NCBI GenBank assembly: GCA_011048615.1
Contig: DSDT01000134.1
Coordinates: 1 to 38,209, forward strand
Reading direction: 5' to 3'
Source of the DNA: Chloroflexota bacterium
GTDB taxonomy: Bacteria > Chloroflexota > Anaerolineae > B4-G1
Length of the DNA stretch: 38,209 nucleotides
Shown here: piece after piece, positions 26,026-32,640 of the stretch
Numbering within the stretch: the first letter of the stretch is position 1
Layout: every line of letters begins with the position of its first letter
Program-made: the position numbers and the translations under genes
The notes under the pieces: model-generated
Told to the model about the DNA's origin: nothing
Seen by the model: the letters and a program-made list of their open reading frames with translations, nothing else
Databases searched by the model: none

Positions 26026-27004
26026 TATGGAAGAAAACGAGCGAACAGAGCCGCGATCAGGTGGGAGACGGTGGCTCAATCTCCTGCGGGTACTGATCAG
26101 CGTCGGGACGTTGGTCTTTTTGTTTGGGCGGGTGGTGGGCCTGGGGGAGACATTGGCTGTGCTGCGCCAGGCCGAACCGGCCTATTGGTTGGCCGCCTTT
26201 CTGCTGTACGCGCTCAGCCTGATCGTTCGTGCGCTCCGATGGCTCACCCTGATCAGGGGATTGGGGTTGACGATTCCCTTCAGTCGCCTGGTGCGCCTCT
26301 ACTTTGTGGGCGCTTTTTTCAGTGCCTTTCTGCCCAGTCAATTCGGCGGCGATGTGGTGCGAGCGTTGGAATTGACCCAGGACGTTGATTCGGCGGCGGC
26401 GGTCGGCACCGTCCTGTTGGATCGCATGACTGGTCTGCTGGTGCTCTTTGCGATGGGGCTGGTGGTGCTCCCCTTCCACGCCGCGCGGATGGAAGCATGG
26501 TTGGTAGGAACGCTGCTGGTCGTGGCAGTGGGCGGGTTAGCGGCGGGTGGCCTGATCCTGGAGGGCCGGCTTCTTCAACGTCTCACCCGGTGGCTGCCCC
26601 CGGCCCTCTCCCTGACCGGGCAGGGGCCGCTGGCCAAGATCTATGCCGCCGTCACCGGGTGTGGAGGGCGGGCAGTGCTGAGGGCTGGCGTTGTGTCGCT
26701 GGCGTTCAACTTGATCAATGTCCTCATCAACTGGCTGTGCGGGCAGACGGTGGGGGCGGGCATTGGCCTGGGATACTTTTTCGCCGTCACGCCTCTGCTC
26801 TCGGTGTCGGGGTTGATTCCCACCATCGGTGGGTGGGGCGTGCGGGAGGCGGTCAGCACCGCCATTTTTGCGCCCACCGGGGCGGGGGAGAGCGTGGCGG
26901 CGGCGCTGGGCCTCGCGCTGGGCAGCGTCACCCTGGCGACGGGACTGCTGGGCGGACTCGTCTACGGCGTCGAGGTGTGGCGTGAGCTGCGCGCGGGCCG
27001 CTGA
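26018..27004 (+). CDS. Lysylphosphatidylglycerol synthase TM-region / UPF0104 family membrane protein
   Basis: A 328-residue protein with about eight hydrophobic helices, matching the flippase-like membrane domain of MprF and the UPF0104/AglD-type proteins. Typical motifs are ALSLIVRALRWLTLI, SRLVRLYFVGAFFSAFLPSQFGGDVVRALEL (the family's conserved G-D-R region), GTVLLDRMTGLLVLF, and the late SVSGLIPTIGGWGVREAVS segment. It lacks the cytosolic aminoacyl-transferase part of MprF. Family members are implicated in lipid or glycolipid translocation. The ATG at 26018 overlaps the previous gene; a second in-frame ATG at 26027 is possible. It closes a four-gene, tightly packed membrane set with the preceding three genes. 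Confidence 0.85.
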   Translation: MDDMEENERTEPRSGGRRWLNLLRVLISVGTLVFLFGRVVGLGETLAVLRQAEPAYWLAAFLLYALSLIVRALRWLTLIRGLGLTIPFSRLVRLYFVGAFFSAFLPSQFGGDVVRALELTQDVDSAAAVGTVLLDRMTGLLVLFAMGLVVLPFHAARMEAWLVGTLLVVAVGGLAAGGLILEGRLLQRLTRWLPPALSLTGQGPLAKIYAAVTGCGGRAVLRAGVVSLAFNLINVLINWLCGQTVGAGIGLGYFFAVTPLLSVSGLIPTIGGWGVREAVSTAIFAPTGAGESVAAALGLALGSVTLATGLLGGLVYGVEVWRELRAGR

Positions 27005-27017
27005 CGCCTGAGAGGGG

Positions 27018-27046
27018 TTGTCAGCCTCCCCGACTCGTGTTATCAT
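27018..27046 (+). promoter_or_regulatory. Putative promoter of the CelD-like acetyltransferase gene
   Basis: TTGTCA (27018-27023) and TATCAT (27041-27046) are 17 bp apart. The ATG lies about 30 bp downstream, preceded by GAGGAG. Confidence 0.6.
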
Positions 27047-27054
27047 ATCGGGGA
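27027..27054. promoter_or_regulatory. Inverted repeat overlapping the -10 box (possible operator)
   Basis: TCCCCGA (27027-27033) and TCGGGGA (27048-27054) are perfect 7-bp inverted arms with a 14-bp centre. The centre covers the -10 hexamer of the promoter at 27018-27046. The placement suits a repressor operator. It could instead act as a transcript hairpin for the preceding operon, but no T-run follows. Confidence 0.4.
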
Positions 27055-27075
27055 CTATTGAGGAGATGTTAGCGT

Positions 27076-28125
27076 ATGGGTTTGTCTGTGCATGCCTATC
27101 GTGATGCCGACGGGTTCGACGCCCTGGTGGAAGTGTGGAACGACGTGCTGCATCGCTCTTTCGCCGATACCCTCTTCCTGACTCTGCAATTCCAGCGCAC
27201 ATGGTGGCGTGTGCTGGGGGAGGGGGAGTTACTGCTCCTGGCCTTGTGCGAGGAGGAGAGCGGCCGCGTGGTGGGTATCGCTCCGTTGTTCGCGACCGAG
27301 AACGCCCAGGGCGAACGGGTGCTCTCTATCGTGGGGTGCGAAGAGGTGGCCGACTATCTGGACTTGATTGTGGCCGAGGGGTGGGAGGAGCAGGTGTACG
27401 GGGCGCTGGTCGAGTATCTGGCCGGCTCCGATGGGCCGGCCTGGGACCTGCTCGACCTGTGCAACGTGCATCAGGACTCGCCCACGTTACAGATGCTGCC
27501 AGCGCTGGCCGAGGCGCGCGGCTGGGCCGTCTCCACGGGCCTGGACGACGTATGCCCCATCGTGCGGCTGCCAGAGACGTGGGAGGAATACCTGGAGCGG
27601 CTGGATGGCAAGCAGCGGCGCGAGATTCGGCGCAAGCTGCGCCACGTCAGCCCGGATGTAAATTGGTACATCGTCGGCTCGGAACACGATCTGGAGACAG
27701 AGGTCGAGGATTTACTGGCTCTGATGGCGGCCAGCACGCCCGACAAGGCCGAGTTCCTCACCCCTCGGATGCGCGAGTTCTTTTGCCAATTGGCCCGCGC
27801 AACCTACGAGGCCGGGTGGTTGCAGTTGATGGTTCTCCGGGTCGGGGAGCAGAAAGCCGCGGCCTATTTCAACTTTGTTTACGATAACCGCGTGTGGGTC
27901 TACAACTCGGGGCTTGACTGGCAGTCGTTTCCCCGGTTGAGCGCGGGTGTTATTCTCACTGCGTATGCCATCCGCCACGCCATCGAGCAGGGGCGGGAGG
28001 CGTTTGACTTTATGCAAGGCGATGAGCGGTACAAGTACCAATTTGGAGGTCAGGATGTGGAGGTGCGGCGGCTTTCAATCCGTCACACGCAAAAACCGGG
28101 GAGTAAAGATCCCCGGTCTCTCTAG
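27076..28125 (+). CDS. CelD/BcsL-type GNAT acetyltransferase (FemAB-like)
   Basis: A 349-residue protein of the Acetyltransf_6/CelD group, double-GNAT-fold enzymes related to FemAB that act in polysaccharide or cell-envelope modification. The N-terminal domain has LFLTLQFQRTWWRVLGEGELLLL and the central part LDGKQRREIRRKLRHV, a characteristic basic motif. The C-terminal GNAT fold shows LMVLRVGEQKAAAYFNFVYDNRVWVYNSGLD and FDFMQGDERYKYQFGG. The ATG at 27076 has GAGGAGA upstream. The last ~10 codons overlap the terminator hairpin of the convergent tRNA-Gly gene, and the stop codon ends one base before the tRNA. It adjoins the surface-glycan genes but has its own promoter. Confidence 0.87.
   Translation: MGLSVHAYRDADGFDALVEVWNDVLHRSFADTLFLTLQFQRTWWRVLGEGELLLLALCEEESGRVVGIAPLFATENAQGERVLSIVGCEEVADYLDLIVAEGWEEQVYGALVEYLAGSDGPAWDLLDLCNVHQDSPTLQMLPALAEARGWAVSTGLDDVCPIVRLPETWEEYLERLDGKQRREIRRKLRHVSPDVNWYIVGSEHDLETEVEDLLALMAASTPDKAEFLTPRMREFFCQLARATYEAGWLQLMVLRVGEQKAAAYFNFVYDNRVWVYNSGLDWQSFPRLSAGVILTAYAIRHAIEQGREAFDFMQGDERYKYQFGGQDVEVRRLSIRHTQKPGSKDPRSL
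28090..28117 (-). terminator. Rho-independent terminator of tRNA-Gly, inside the acetyltransferase CDS
   Basis: Read leftwards, ACCGGGGA (28117-28110) and TCCCCGGT (28102-28095) form an 8-bp perfect stem with a 7-nt loop, followed directly by a T-run (28095-28091). It lies about 10 nt past the tRNA-Gly 3' end. On the plus strand the same bases encode the C-terminal KPGSKDPRSL of the acetyltransferase. Confidence 0.85.
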
Positions 28126-28198
28126 AGCGGGCGACGGGACTCGAACCCGTGACCTTCTCCTTGGCAAGGAGACATTCTACCAACTGAACCACGCCCGC
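28126..28198 (-). tRNA. tRNA-Gly (anticodon GCC)
   Basis: On the minus strand a 73-nt cloverleaf is seen: acceptor stem GCGGGCG/CGCCCGC with discriminator T, D-arm TGGTTCAGTTGGTAGAA, anticodon stem TCTCC/GGAGA around loop TTGCCAA (GCC at 34-36), and T-arm ACGGG-TTCGAGT-CCCGT. No CCA is encoded. It is convergent with the acetyltransferase gene, directly abutting its stop codon. Confidence 0.96.
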
Positions 28199-28210
28199 TA
28201 GAATGGCGAT

Positions 28211-28239
28211 ATTATACCATACTGTTCTCAAGCCTGCAA
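28211..28239 (-). promoter_or_regulatory. Putative tRNA-Gly promoter
   Basis: On the minus strand an extended -10 (TGGTATAAT; hexamer 28211-28216) lies 12 bp before the tRNA 5' end. A weak -35 TTGCAG (28234-28239) sits 17 bp upstream of it. Confidence 0.65.
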
Positions 28240-28275
28240 GTTTGGCGGAATGGTGTCAGAGGAGTTTCGGGAACA

Positions 28276-28932
28276 TTGCGCATTTTGTTGGTGGACGATC
28301 ACCTATTATTTCGGAAGGGGCTGGCGCGGCTGTTGGAAGCTCAATCCGATTTTGAAGTCGTCGGAGAAGCCGCTGATGGCCTGGAGGCGGTGCGGCAGGC
28401 CGAGGCGCTCCGGCCGGATGTGATATTGATGGACATCCGAATGCCTGTTTGCGATGGCCTGGAGGCGACCCGTCGTATCAAGTCTCAGATGTCGGACGTG
28501 AAGGTGGTGATGCTGACGGTGTCCGAGACTGAACAGGATCTGGCCACGGCTGTGCGTTACGGGGCGGATGGCTATCTGCTCAAGGATTTGGTGCCAGAGA
28601 CGCTGTTCCAACATCTGCGAGGTCTATCGTCTGGGGAGTCTCCCATCTCACGGGTGATGACCAGCAAACTATTCCGTCAACTGGCGCAGCGCAGCCTGCC
28701 AGCTATTGAACCAGCGGCCATCTCGGTCCTTTCGGTCCGCGAAAGCGAGGTTCTGACGTTGGTGGTGGAGGGGTACTCCAATCAGGATATCGCCGATGAA
28801 TTGGGGATCGCGCACAATACCGTGAAGAATCACTTGCGTAGCATTTTGACCAAGTTGGGGGTTCGCAACCGTGCTCAAGCGGCGGCCTATGCCGTGAGCC
28901 AGGGATTGGTGCGTGTGCCGACGCAGAGCTAG
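28276..28932 (+). CDS. NarL/LuxR-family response regulator
   Basis: A 218-residue two-component regulator. The receiver domain (about 1-120) has the acidic pair in LLVDDHLLFRKG, phospho-acceptor Asp in VILMDIRMPV, the conserved Thr in VVMLTVS and Lys in GYLLKDL. The C-terminal LuxR-type helix-turn-helix is LSVRESEVLTLVVEGYSNQDIADELGIAHNTVKNHL. All phosphorylation residues are intact, so it should respond to a kinase, but none is adjacent; the GAF histidine kinase at 9504-11318 is the only one in the window. The start is TTG at 28276, with AGAGGAG eleven bases upstream; no ATG gives the full receiver. It lies just before the pseudo-receiver/DUF166 gene and the Wood-Ljungdahl genes. Confidence 0.93.
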   Translation: MRILLVDDHLLFRKGLARLLEAQSDFEVVGEAADGLEAVRQAEALRPDVILMDIRMPVCDGLEATRRIKSQMSDVKVVMLTVSETEQDLATAVRYGADGYLLKDLVPETLFQHLRGLSSGESPISRVMTSKLFRQLAQRSLPAIEPAAISVLSVRESEVLTLVVEGYSNQDIADELGIAHNTVKNHLRSILTKLGVRNRAQAAAYAVSQGLVRVPTQS

Positions 28933-28982
28933 GGAAATCTTGAGGAATCAGGGGTTAGCTCAAAAAGACCATATACCATTTA

Positions 28983-29000
28983 TAAATAGCCCTAAATAGC
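28983..29000. repeat. Tandem TAAATAGC direct repeat (10-bp period)
   Basis: TAAATAGC occurs at 28983-28990 and again at 28993-29000. The period is exactly 10 bp, about one helical turn, and the pair abuts the -35 region of the promoter at 29003-29031. It is a candidate binding site for a regulator. Confidence 0.45.
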
Positions 29001-29002
29001 TA

Positions 29003-29031
29003 TGGACGAAGGTGAGGGGCGCGGGTATAAT
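29003..29031 (+). promoter_or_regulatory. Putative promoter of the pseudo-receiver/DUF166 gene
   Basis: TGGACG (29003-29008) and a perfect TATAAT (29026-29031) are 17 bp apart. Transcription would start near 29038, before the ATG at 29071, which supports that start. The leader contains a small CTGAC/GTCAG hairpin. Confidence 0.6.
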
Positions 29032-29070
29032 TGTGACAGTTTGCTGACCAGCAGTCAGTTAATACATCGT

Positions 29071-30210
29071 ATGCACCCTACCCGCGTATTTATTCTTGCT
29101 AGCCAGGCTCTATTTGCCCAGGGAGTCCAAAGCCTCATCTCTGGACAACCGGGCATCCAAGTCGTTGGGGTAGCCGCTGTTGACCCCGGTATCTTTGAGC
29201 GGGTTCAAGCGGCAGCTCCAGACGTGGTCGTCGTTGAAGCTCGGGGAGGAGAACAGAGCCGTCTGGTCACCCAGGTGCTGGAATCGGTCCCGGGAGCCAG
29301 GGTTGTCGCTCTGACATTGGAAGATAATCGCATCCTTACATATTACCAGCAAATGAAGCAAGGGCGACGCATTGAAGACCTGCTGGAGGCAATTGTTGGA
29401 CAGCCATTGGATTGGCAAGGCCGCGGCCCGGAAGCGCTGCGGCTTTTTGTCTTGTTCCAGGGCCACTATGGGCAGCGCATCCTGGATAACCTGCGCCGTT
29501 TCGCCCCAGACACGTGGACGGTTAACGCCTGGCGTGCACCTGTGGACTTGCCCTTGGTGGTAGACGATCCATCGTCGTTTCTCCCACCACATTTTCCCAT
29601 CGCCGACTTGTTGCTTTCTCTGGGGGAGAGTGGGGGGGCGGCGCAGTTACTGCCCAGCATCGTCGAGCGGACAGGGGTGCGGGCTGTCATCGCACCGGTG
29701 GACAATGTGGCCTGGCTGCCAGAAGGTTTGGTTCACCAGCTCGAGGCCCAGTTGGCAGATGTCGGGGTGACGGCTGTTTTTCCCAAGCCGTTTTGCTCTC
29801 TCACAACAGGGAGCTGCAACGTGCGCCACGAAGCAGTCTCTTTCGACGATCCCTGGATCGAAGATTTTGCCCGCCATTTTGGCCGGCCCGTGTTTCGGAT
29901 CGGGTGTGATGATCAAGCGATCACAGGCGTGGAGGTGGAGCGAGACACGGCCTGTGGATGTGCCCGGTCGGTAGGTCGCCAATTGATCGGGGTGAACGTG
30001 GAGGAAGCAGTCGTCCAGGCGGGGTTGTTCCACCATCACTACCCCTGCTTGGCGACGATGCGGGTGGATCCCGGCTTGGGAGAACCGTTGATCCAGGTGG
30101 CGGGCGATTTCGTCCGCCACGCGGTGCAAACCGAGATCGCGGCCTGCCTGCCTGGCGCGGCTTCCAGCCTGATGCCGGAAGGACAGAGTGAGGTGTCGAG
30201 AGATGTGTGA
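29071..30210 (+). CDS. Degenerate receiver domain fused to DUF166 (DfsP-like) protein
   Basis: A 379-residue two-part protein. Residues 1-~115 look like a NarL-type receiver (TRVFILASQALFAQGVQSLI; then IQVVGVAAVDPG; ARVVALTLED), but the acidic pair is replaced by Ala-Ser and the phospho-acceptor Asp is Glu (VVVVEARGG). The remaining ~260 residues match DUF166: VFPKPFCSL, an RDxxCG-type segment (RDTACGCARSVGRQL) and HHHYPCLATM with conserved Cys/His. DUF166 is a Cys-rich family of anaerobes and archaea with no settled function; selenocysteine versions are known, and the CGC here may be the cysteine form. A longer reading from 29002 would put its start codon upstream of the likely transcription start. 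There is no clear ribosome binding site. It lies directly upstream of fhs. Confidence 0.78.
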   Translation: MHPTRVFILASQALFAQGVQSLISGQPGIQVVGVAAVDPGIFERVQAAAPDVVVVEARGGEQSRLVTQVLESVPGARVVALTLEDNRILTYYQQMKQGRRIEDLLEAIVGQPLDWQGRGPEALRLFVLFQGHYGQRILDNLRRFAPDTWTVNAWRAPVDLPLVVDDPSSFLPPHFPIADLLLSLGESGGAAQLLPSIVERTGVRAVIAPVDNVAWLPEGLVHQLEAQLADVGVTAVFPKPFCSLTTGSCNVRHEAVSFDDPWIEDFARHFGRPVFRIGCDDQAITGVEVERDTACGCARSVGRQLIGVNVEEAVVQAGLFHHHYPCLATMRVDPGLGEPLIQVAGDFVRHAVQTEIAACLPGAASSLMPEGQSEVSRDV

Positions 30211-30258
30211 GACAATACCATAGTTTCAGACGTTGAGGGGACAGCGTCGAGCATACTT

Positions 30259-30267
30259 TGGTATACT
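30259..30267 (+). promoter_or_regulatory. Possible extended -10 promoter of the fhs operon
   Basis: TGGTATACT fits the extended -10 pattern TGnTATAAT, about 40 bp upstream of the fhs ATG. No good -35 box is visible, so this is tentative. Confidence 0.35.
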
Positions 30268-30308
30268 GTACTCTTGTTGAAGCCGTTAGAATTACCAAGG
30301 AGGTAAAA

Positions 30309-32204
30309 ATGCCAGTCAAACGTTTGGACCCAATACCCAGTGACATCGAGATCGCGCAGGCAGCCGAGCTACTTCCCATTGTCGAGGTCGCCAAGAGTGT
30401 CGGACTTACCGAGGACGACATCGACCTGCAGGGAAAATGGAAGGCCAAGGTCCACTTGGACGTGCTCGAAAAGTTCAAGGACCGTCCCAACGGCAAGTAC
30501 ATTGATGTGACTGCTATCACCCCCACGCCTCTGGGCGAGGGCAAGACGGTCACCACAATCGGTGTGAGCCAGGGGTTGCACTATATCGGCAAGAAGGTCT
30601 TTACCTGCATTCGTCAGCCTTCGCAGGGCCCGACCTTTGGCATCAAGGGTGGGGCGGCCGGTGGCGGCTATGCCCAGATTGTGCCGATGGAGGACTTTAA
30701 CCTGCATCTCACCGGAGACATCCATGCCGTAGGCGCGGCCCACAACCTGCTGGCTGCGGCGATCAACAATCGCATGGCAAAAGAAGCCCGCTGGAGCACG
30801 GACTATATGGCCAAGGCGCTCTGCCCGAACGACGAGTATACACCGAGCATGCGCAAGCGACTGGAAAAGTTGGGCATCGAGTCGGAAAAGCCCTCTGACC
30901 TGAACGACGAGGACAAGGAGCGCATGTTCCGCCTGAACATCGATCCCGATGGTATCCAGTGGCGGCGCGTGGTCGACGTCAGTGACGCCGCGCTGCGCAA
31001 CATCATTGTCGGTCTGGGGGGCGTCAACAACGGTGTAGTGCGCGAGACGGGGTACGACATCACGGTCGCCTCCGAGATCATGGCCGCGCTGGCGATGTGC
31101 AGTGATCTGGCCGACCTGCGCGAGCGTATGGGCCGCATCATCATCGGCACGAGTAAGGCCGGAGGGTTGAGTAGTAAAGGGTCTGTGGACCCCATCACGG
31201 CCGAGGACCTGAACGTGGCCGGCGCGATGACCGTCCTGCTCAAGGATGCCATCATGCCGAACATGATGCAGACGTTGGCTGGCAGCCCAGCTTTCGTCCA
31301 CTGCGGCCCCTTCGCCAACATCGCCCAGGGCAACAGTTCCATCATCGCCGACAAGATCGCCCTCAAGCTGGTGGGACCAGAAGGCTACGTGGTCACAGAG
31401 TCCGGCTTTGGCGCCGACTGTGGAATGGAAAAGTTCATGAACCTCAAGTGCCGCTACAGCGGGCTGGTCCCCGACTGCGTGGTGATAGTCTGCACCGTCC
31501 GTGCGCTCAAGATGCACGGCGGCGGTCCCAAGGTCGTCGCCGGCAAGCCGCTGGACAGGGCCTACACCGAGGAGAACCTGGAGCTGTTGGAAAAGGGTCT
31601 GCCCAACCTGCTGCAACACGTCGAGAACGCGGTCAAATTCGGCGTGCCGGTGGTGGTGGCGATCAACCGCTTCAAATACGACACCGAGGCCGAGCTCGAA
31701 CTGATCCGCACGCGGGCCAAGAAGACAGGCGCCGAGGACGCGGTGATGCACAACGTCTGGGCTATGGGCGGCGAGGGCGGCGCGGACCTGGCCCGGGCAG
31801 TCGTCGCGGCCTGCGAGAAGTCAAACCACTTCCACTACCTCTACGAGGACGACATGTCCATCAAGGAAAAGATCGAGACCATCGTGCGCGAGATTTACCG
31901 CGCCGATGGAGTGGATTACACACCCGAGGCGGAGGCCAAGATCAAGCTCTTTACCGATATGGGGCTGGCGCACCTGCCGCTCTGTATGGCCAAGACCCAC
32001 CTCTCGTTCACGCACGACCCGGCGATCAAGGGCACGCCGCGCGGATGGCGCATGCCCGTCACCGACGTGCGGGCCAGCGTCGGCGCTGGCTTCATCTTCC
32101 CGCTATGCGGAACGATGAAGACCATGCCCGGCCTGCCCACCCGACCGGTTTTTACGGATATTGATATAGACGTGGAGACGGGGAAGGTTCTAGGACTATC
32201 ATAA
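30309..32204 (+). CDS. fhs: Formate--tetrahydrofolate ligase (long form)
   Basis: Fhs makes 10-formyl-tetrahydrofolate from formate, THF and ATP, the first THF step of the methyl branch of the Wood-Ljungdahl pathway. The chain has 631 residues; many bacterial forms have about 557. Signatures are TPTPLGEGKTVTT (about residues 71-83, nucleotide loop), RQPSQGPTFGIKGGAAGGGYAQ, DFNLHLTGDIHA, NNRM, and the C-terminal PGLPTRPVFTDIDID. Part of the extra length is a charged segment near residues 175-215 (MRKRLEKLGIESEK ... DEDKERMFRLN). The ATG at 30309 has a perfect AAGGAGGT; the longer frame from 30258 is not needed. It heads a run of four genes: fhs, an HMA-like gene, cooS and acsB-acsD. Confidence 0.97.
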   Translation: MPVKRLDPIPSDIEIAQAAELLPIVEVAKSVGLTEDDIDLQGKWKAKVHLDVLEKFKDRPNGKYIDVTAITPTPLGEGKTVTTIGVSQGLHYIGKKVFTCIRQPSQGPTFGIKGGAAGGGYAQIVPMEDFNLHLTGDIHAVGAAHNLLAAAINNRMAKEARWSTDYMAKALCPNDEYTPSMRKRLEKLGIESEKPSDLNDEDKERMFRLNIDPDGIQWRRVVDVSDAALRNIIVGLGGVNNGVVRETGYDITVASEIMAALAMCSDLADLRERMGRIIIGTSKAGGLSSKGSVDPITAEDLNVAGAMTVLLKDAIMPNMMQTLAGSPAFVHCGPFANIAQGNSSIIADKIALKLVGPEGYVVTESGFGADCGMEKFMNLKCRYSGLVPDCVVIVCTVRALKMHGGGPKVVAGKPLDRAYTEENLELLEKGLPNLLQHVENAVKFGVPVVVAINRFKYDTEAELELIRTRAKKTGAEDAVMHNVWAMGGEGGADLARAVVAACEKSNHFHYLYEDDMSIKEKIETIVREIYRADGVDYTPEAEAKIKLFTDMGLAHLPLCMAKTHLSFTHDPAIKGTPRGWRMPVTDVRASVGAGFIFPLCGTMKTMPGLPTRPVFTDIDIDVETGKVLGLS

Positions 32205-32211
32205 AACTTGT

Positions 32212-32253
32212 GTGATGCGTGAAATACGATGCGAGTTGTGTTTCACGCATCAC
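32212..32253 (+). promoter_or_regulatory. Strong hairpin between fhs and the HMA-like gene
   Basis: GTGATGCGTGAAA (32212-32224) and TTTCACGCATCAC (32241-32253) form a perfect 13-bp stem with a 16-nt loop, starting 7 bp after the fhs stop. Only a short ACTATTTTC follows, so it is not a classical terminator. It may stabilise or process the mRNA, or attenuate transcription into cooS. Confidence 0.6.
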
Positions 32254-32277
32254 GTACTATTTTCAGGAGGTAACGAG

Positions 32278-32613
32278 ATGAACAAAGTGGTACTTGATGT
32301 ACCGACTCTCTGGGCCGATCACCACGTCCTGAAGGTGCGGGAGGCGCTGAACGGCCTGGCGGGAGTAGATGGCGTGTACGCCAGCGCCGCCTGGAAGCAG
32401 GTCCTGGTCAGCTACGATGAGGCCCAGGTAGATCAGACGGCGATTGAAACTGCGTTGGCCGACGCCGGTTACCCAGTGGGTGTCGGGCAGATGCCGGTCC
32501 TGGTGCAGCCGACGGAGATTCAGCGCGACCCCCAGTGGGGCGTGTTGGGCTTCCGAATCACCGAGACGAATATGGCTGACCTGGAGATGTCGGGCGAGTT
32601 CCGACGGTACTAG
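32278..32613 (+). CDS. Small HMA-like (ferredoxin-fold) protein lacking CxxC
   Basis: A 111-residue protein whose first ~70 residues resemble the heavy-metal-associated (HMA) beta-alpha-beta fold: KVVLDVPTLWADHHVLKVREAL, LAGVDGVYASAAWKQVLVSYDEAQ, and ETALADAGYPVG. The usual MxCxxC metal loop is replaced by TLWADHH, with two histidines and an Asp. The C-terminal ~40 residues (VLVQPTEIQRDPQWGVLGFRITETNMADLEMSGEF) are not recognised. The ATG has CAGGAGGT upstream. It lies between fhs and cooS with short gaps, so it may assist the nickel/iron enzymes next to it, but no direct evidence for this exists in the sequence. Confidence 0.75.
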   Translation: MNKVVLDVPTLWADHHVLKVREALNGLAGVDGVYASAAWKQVLVSYDEAQVDQTAIETALADAGYPVGVGQMPVLVQPTEIQRDPQWGVLGFRITETNMADLEMSGEFRRY

Positions 32614-32640
32614 GCGGACGCTCTGTGGAGGGTTAAGAAT

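Noticed and set aside
30369-31751. A 460-codon minus-strand open frame opposite fhs
   Set aside because: fhs is certain; the antisense frame is an artefact of its codon bias.
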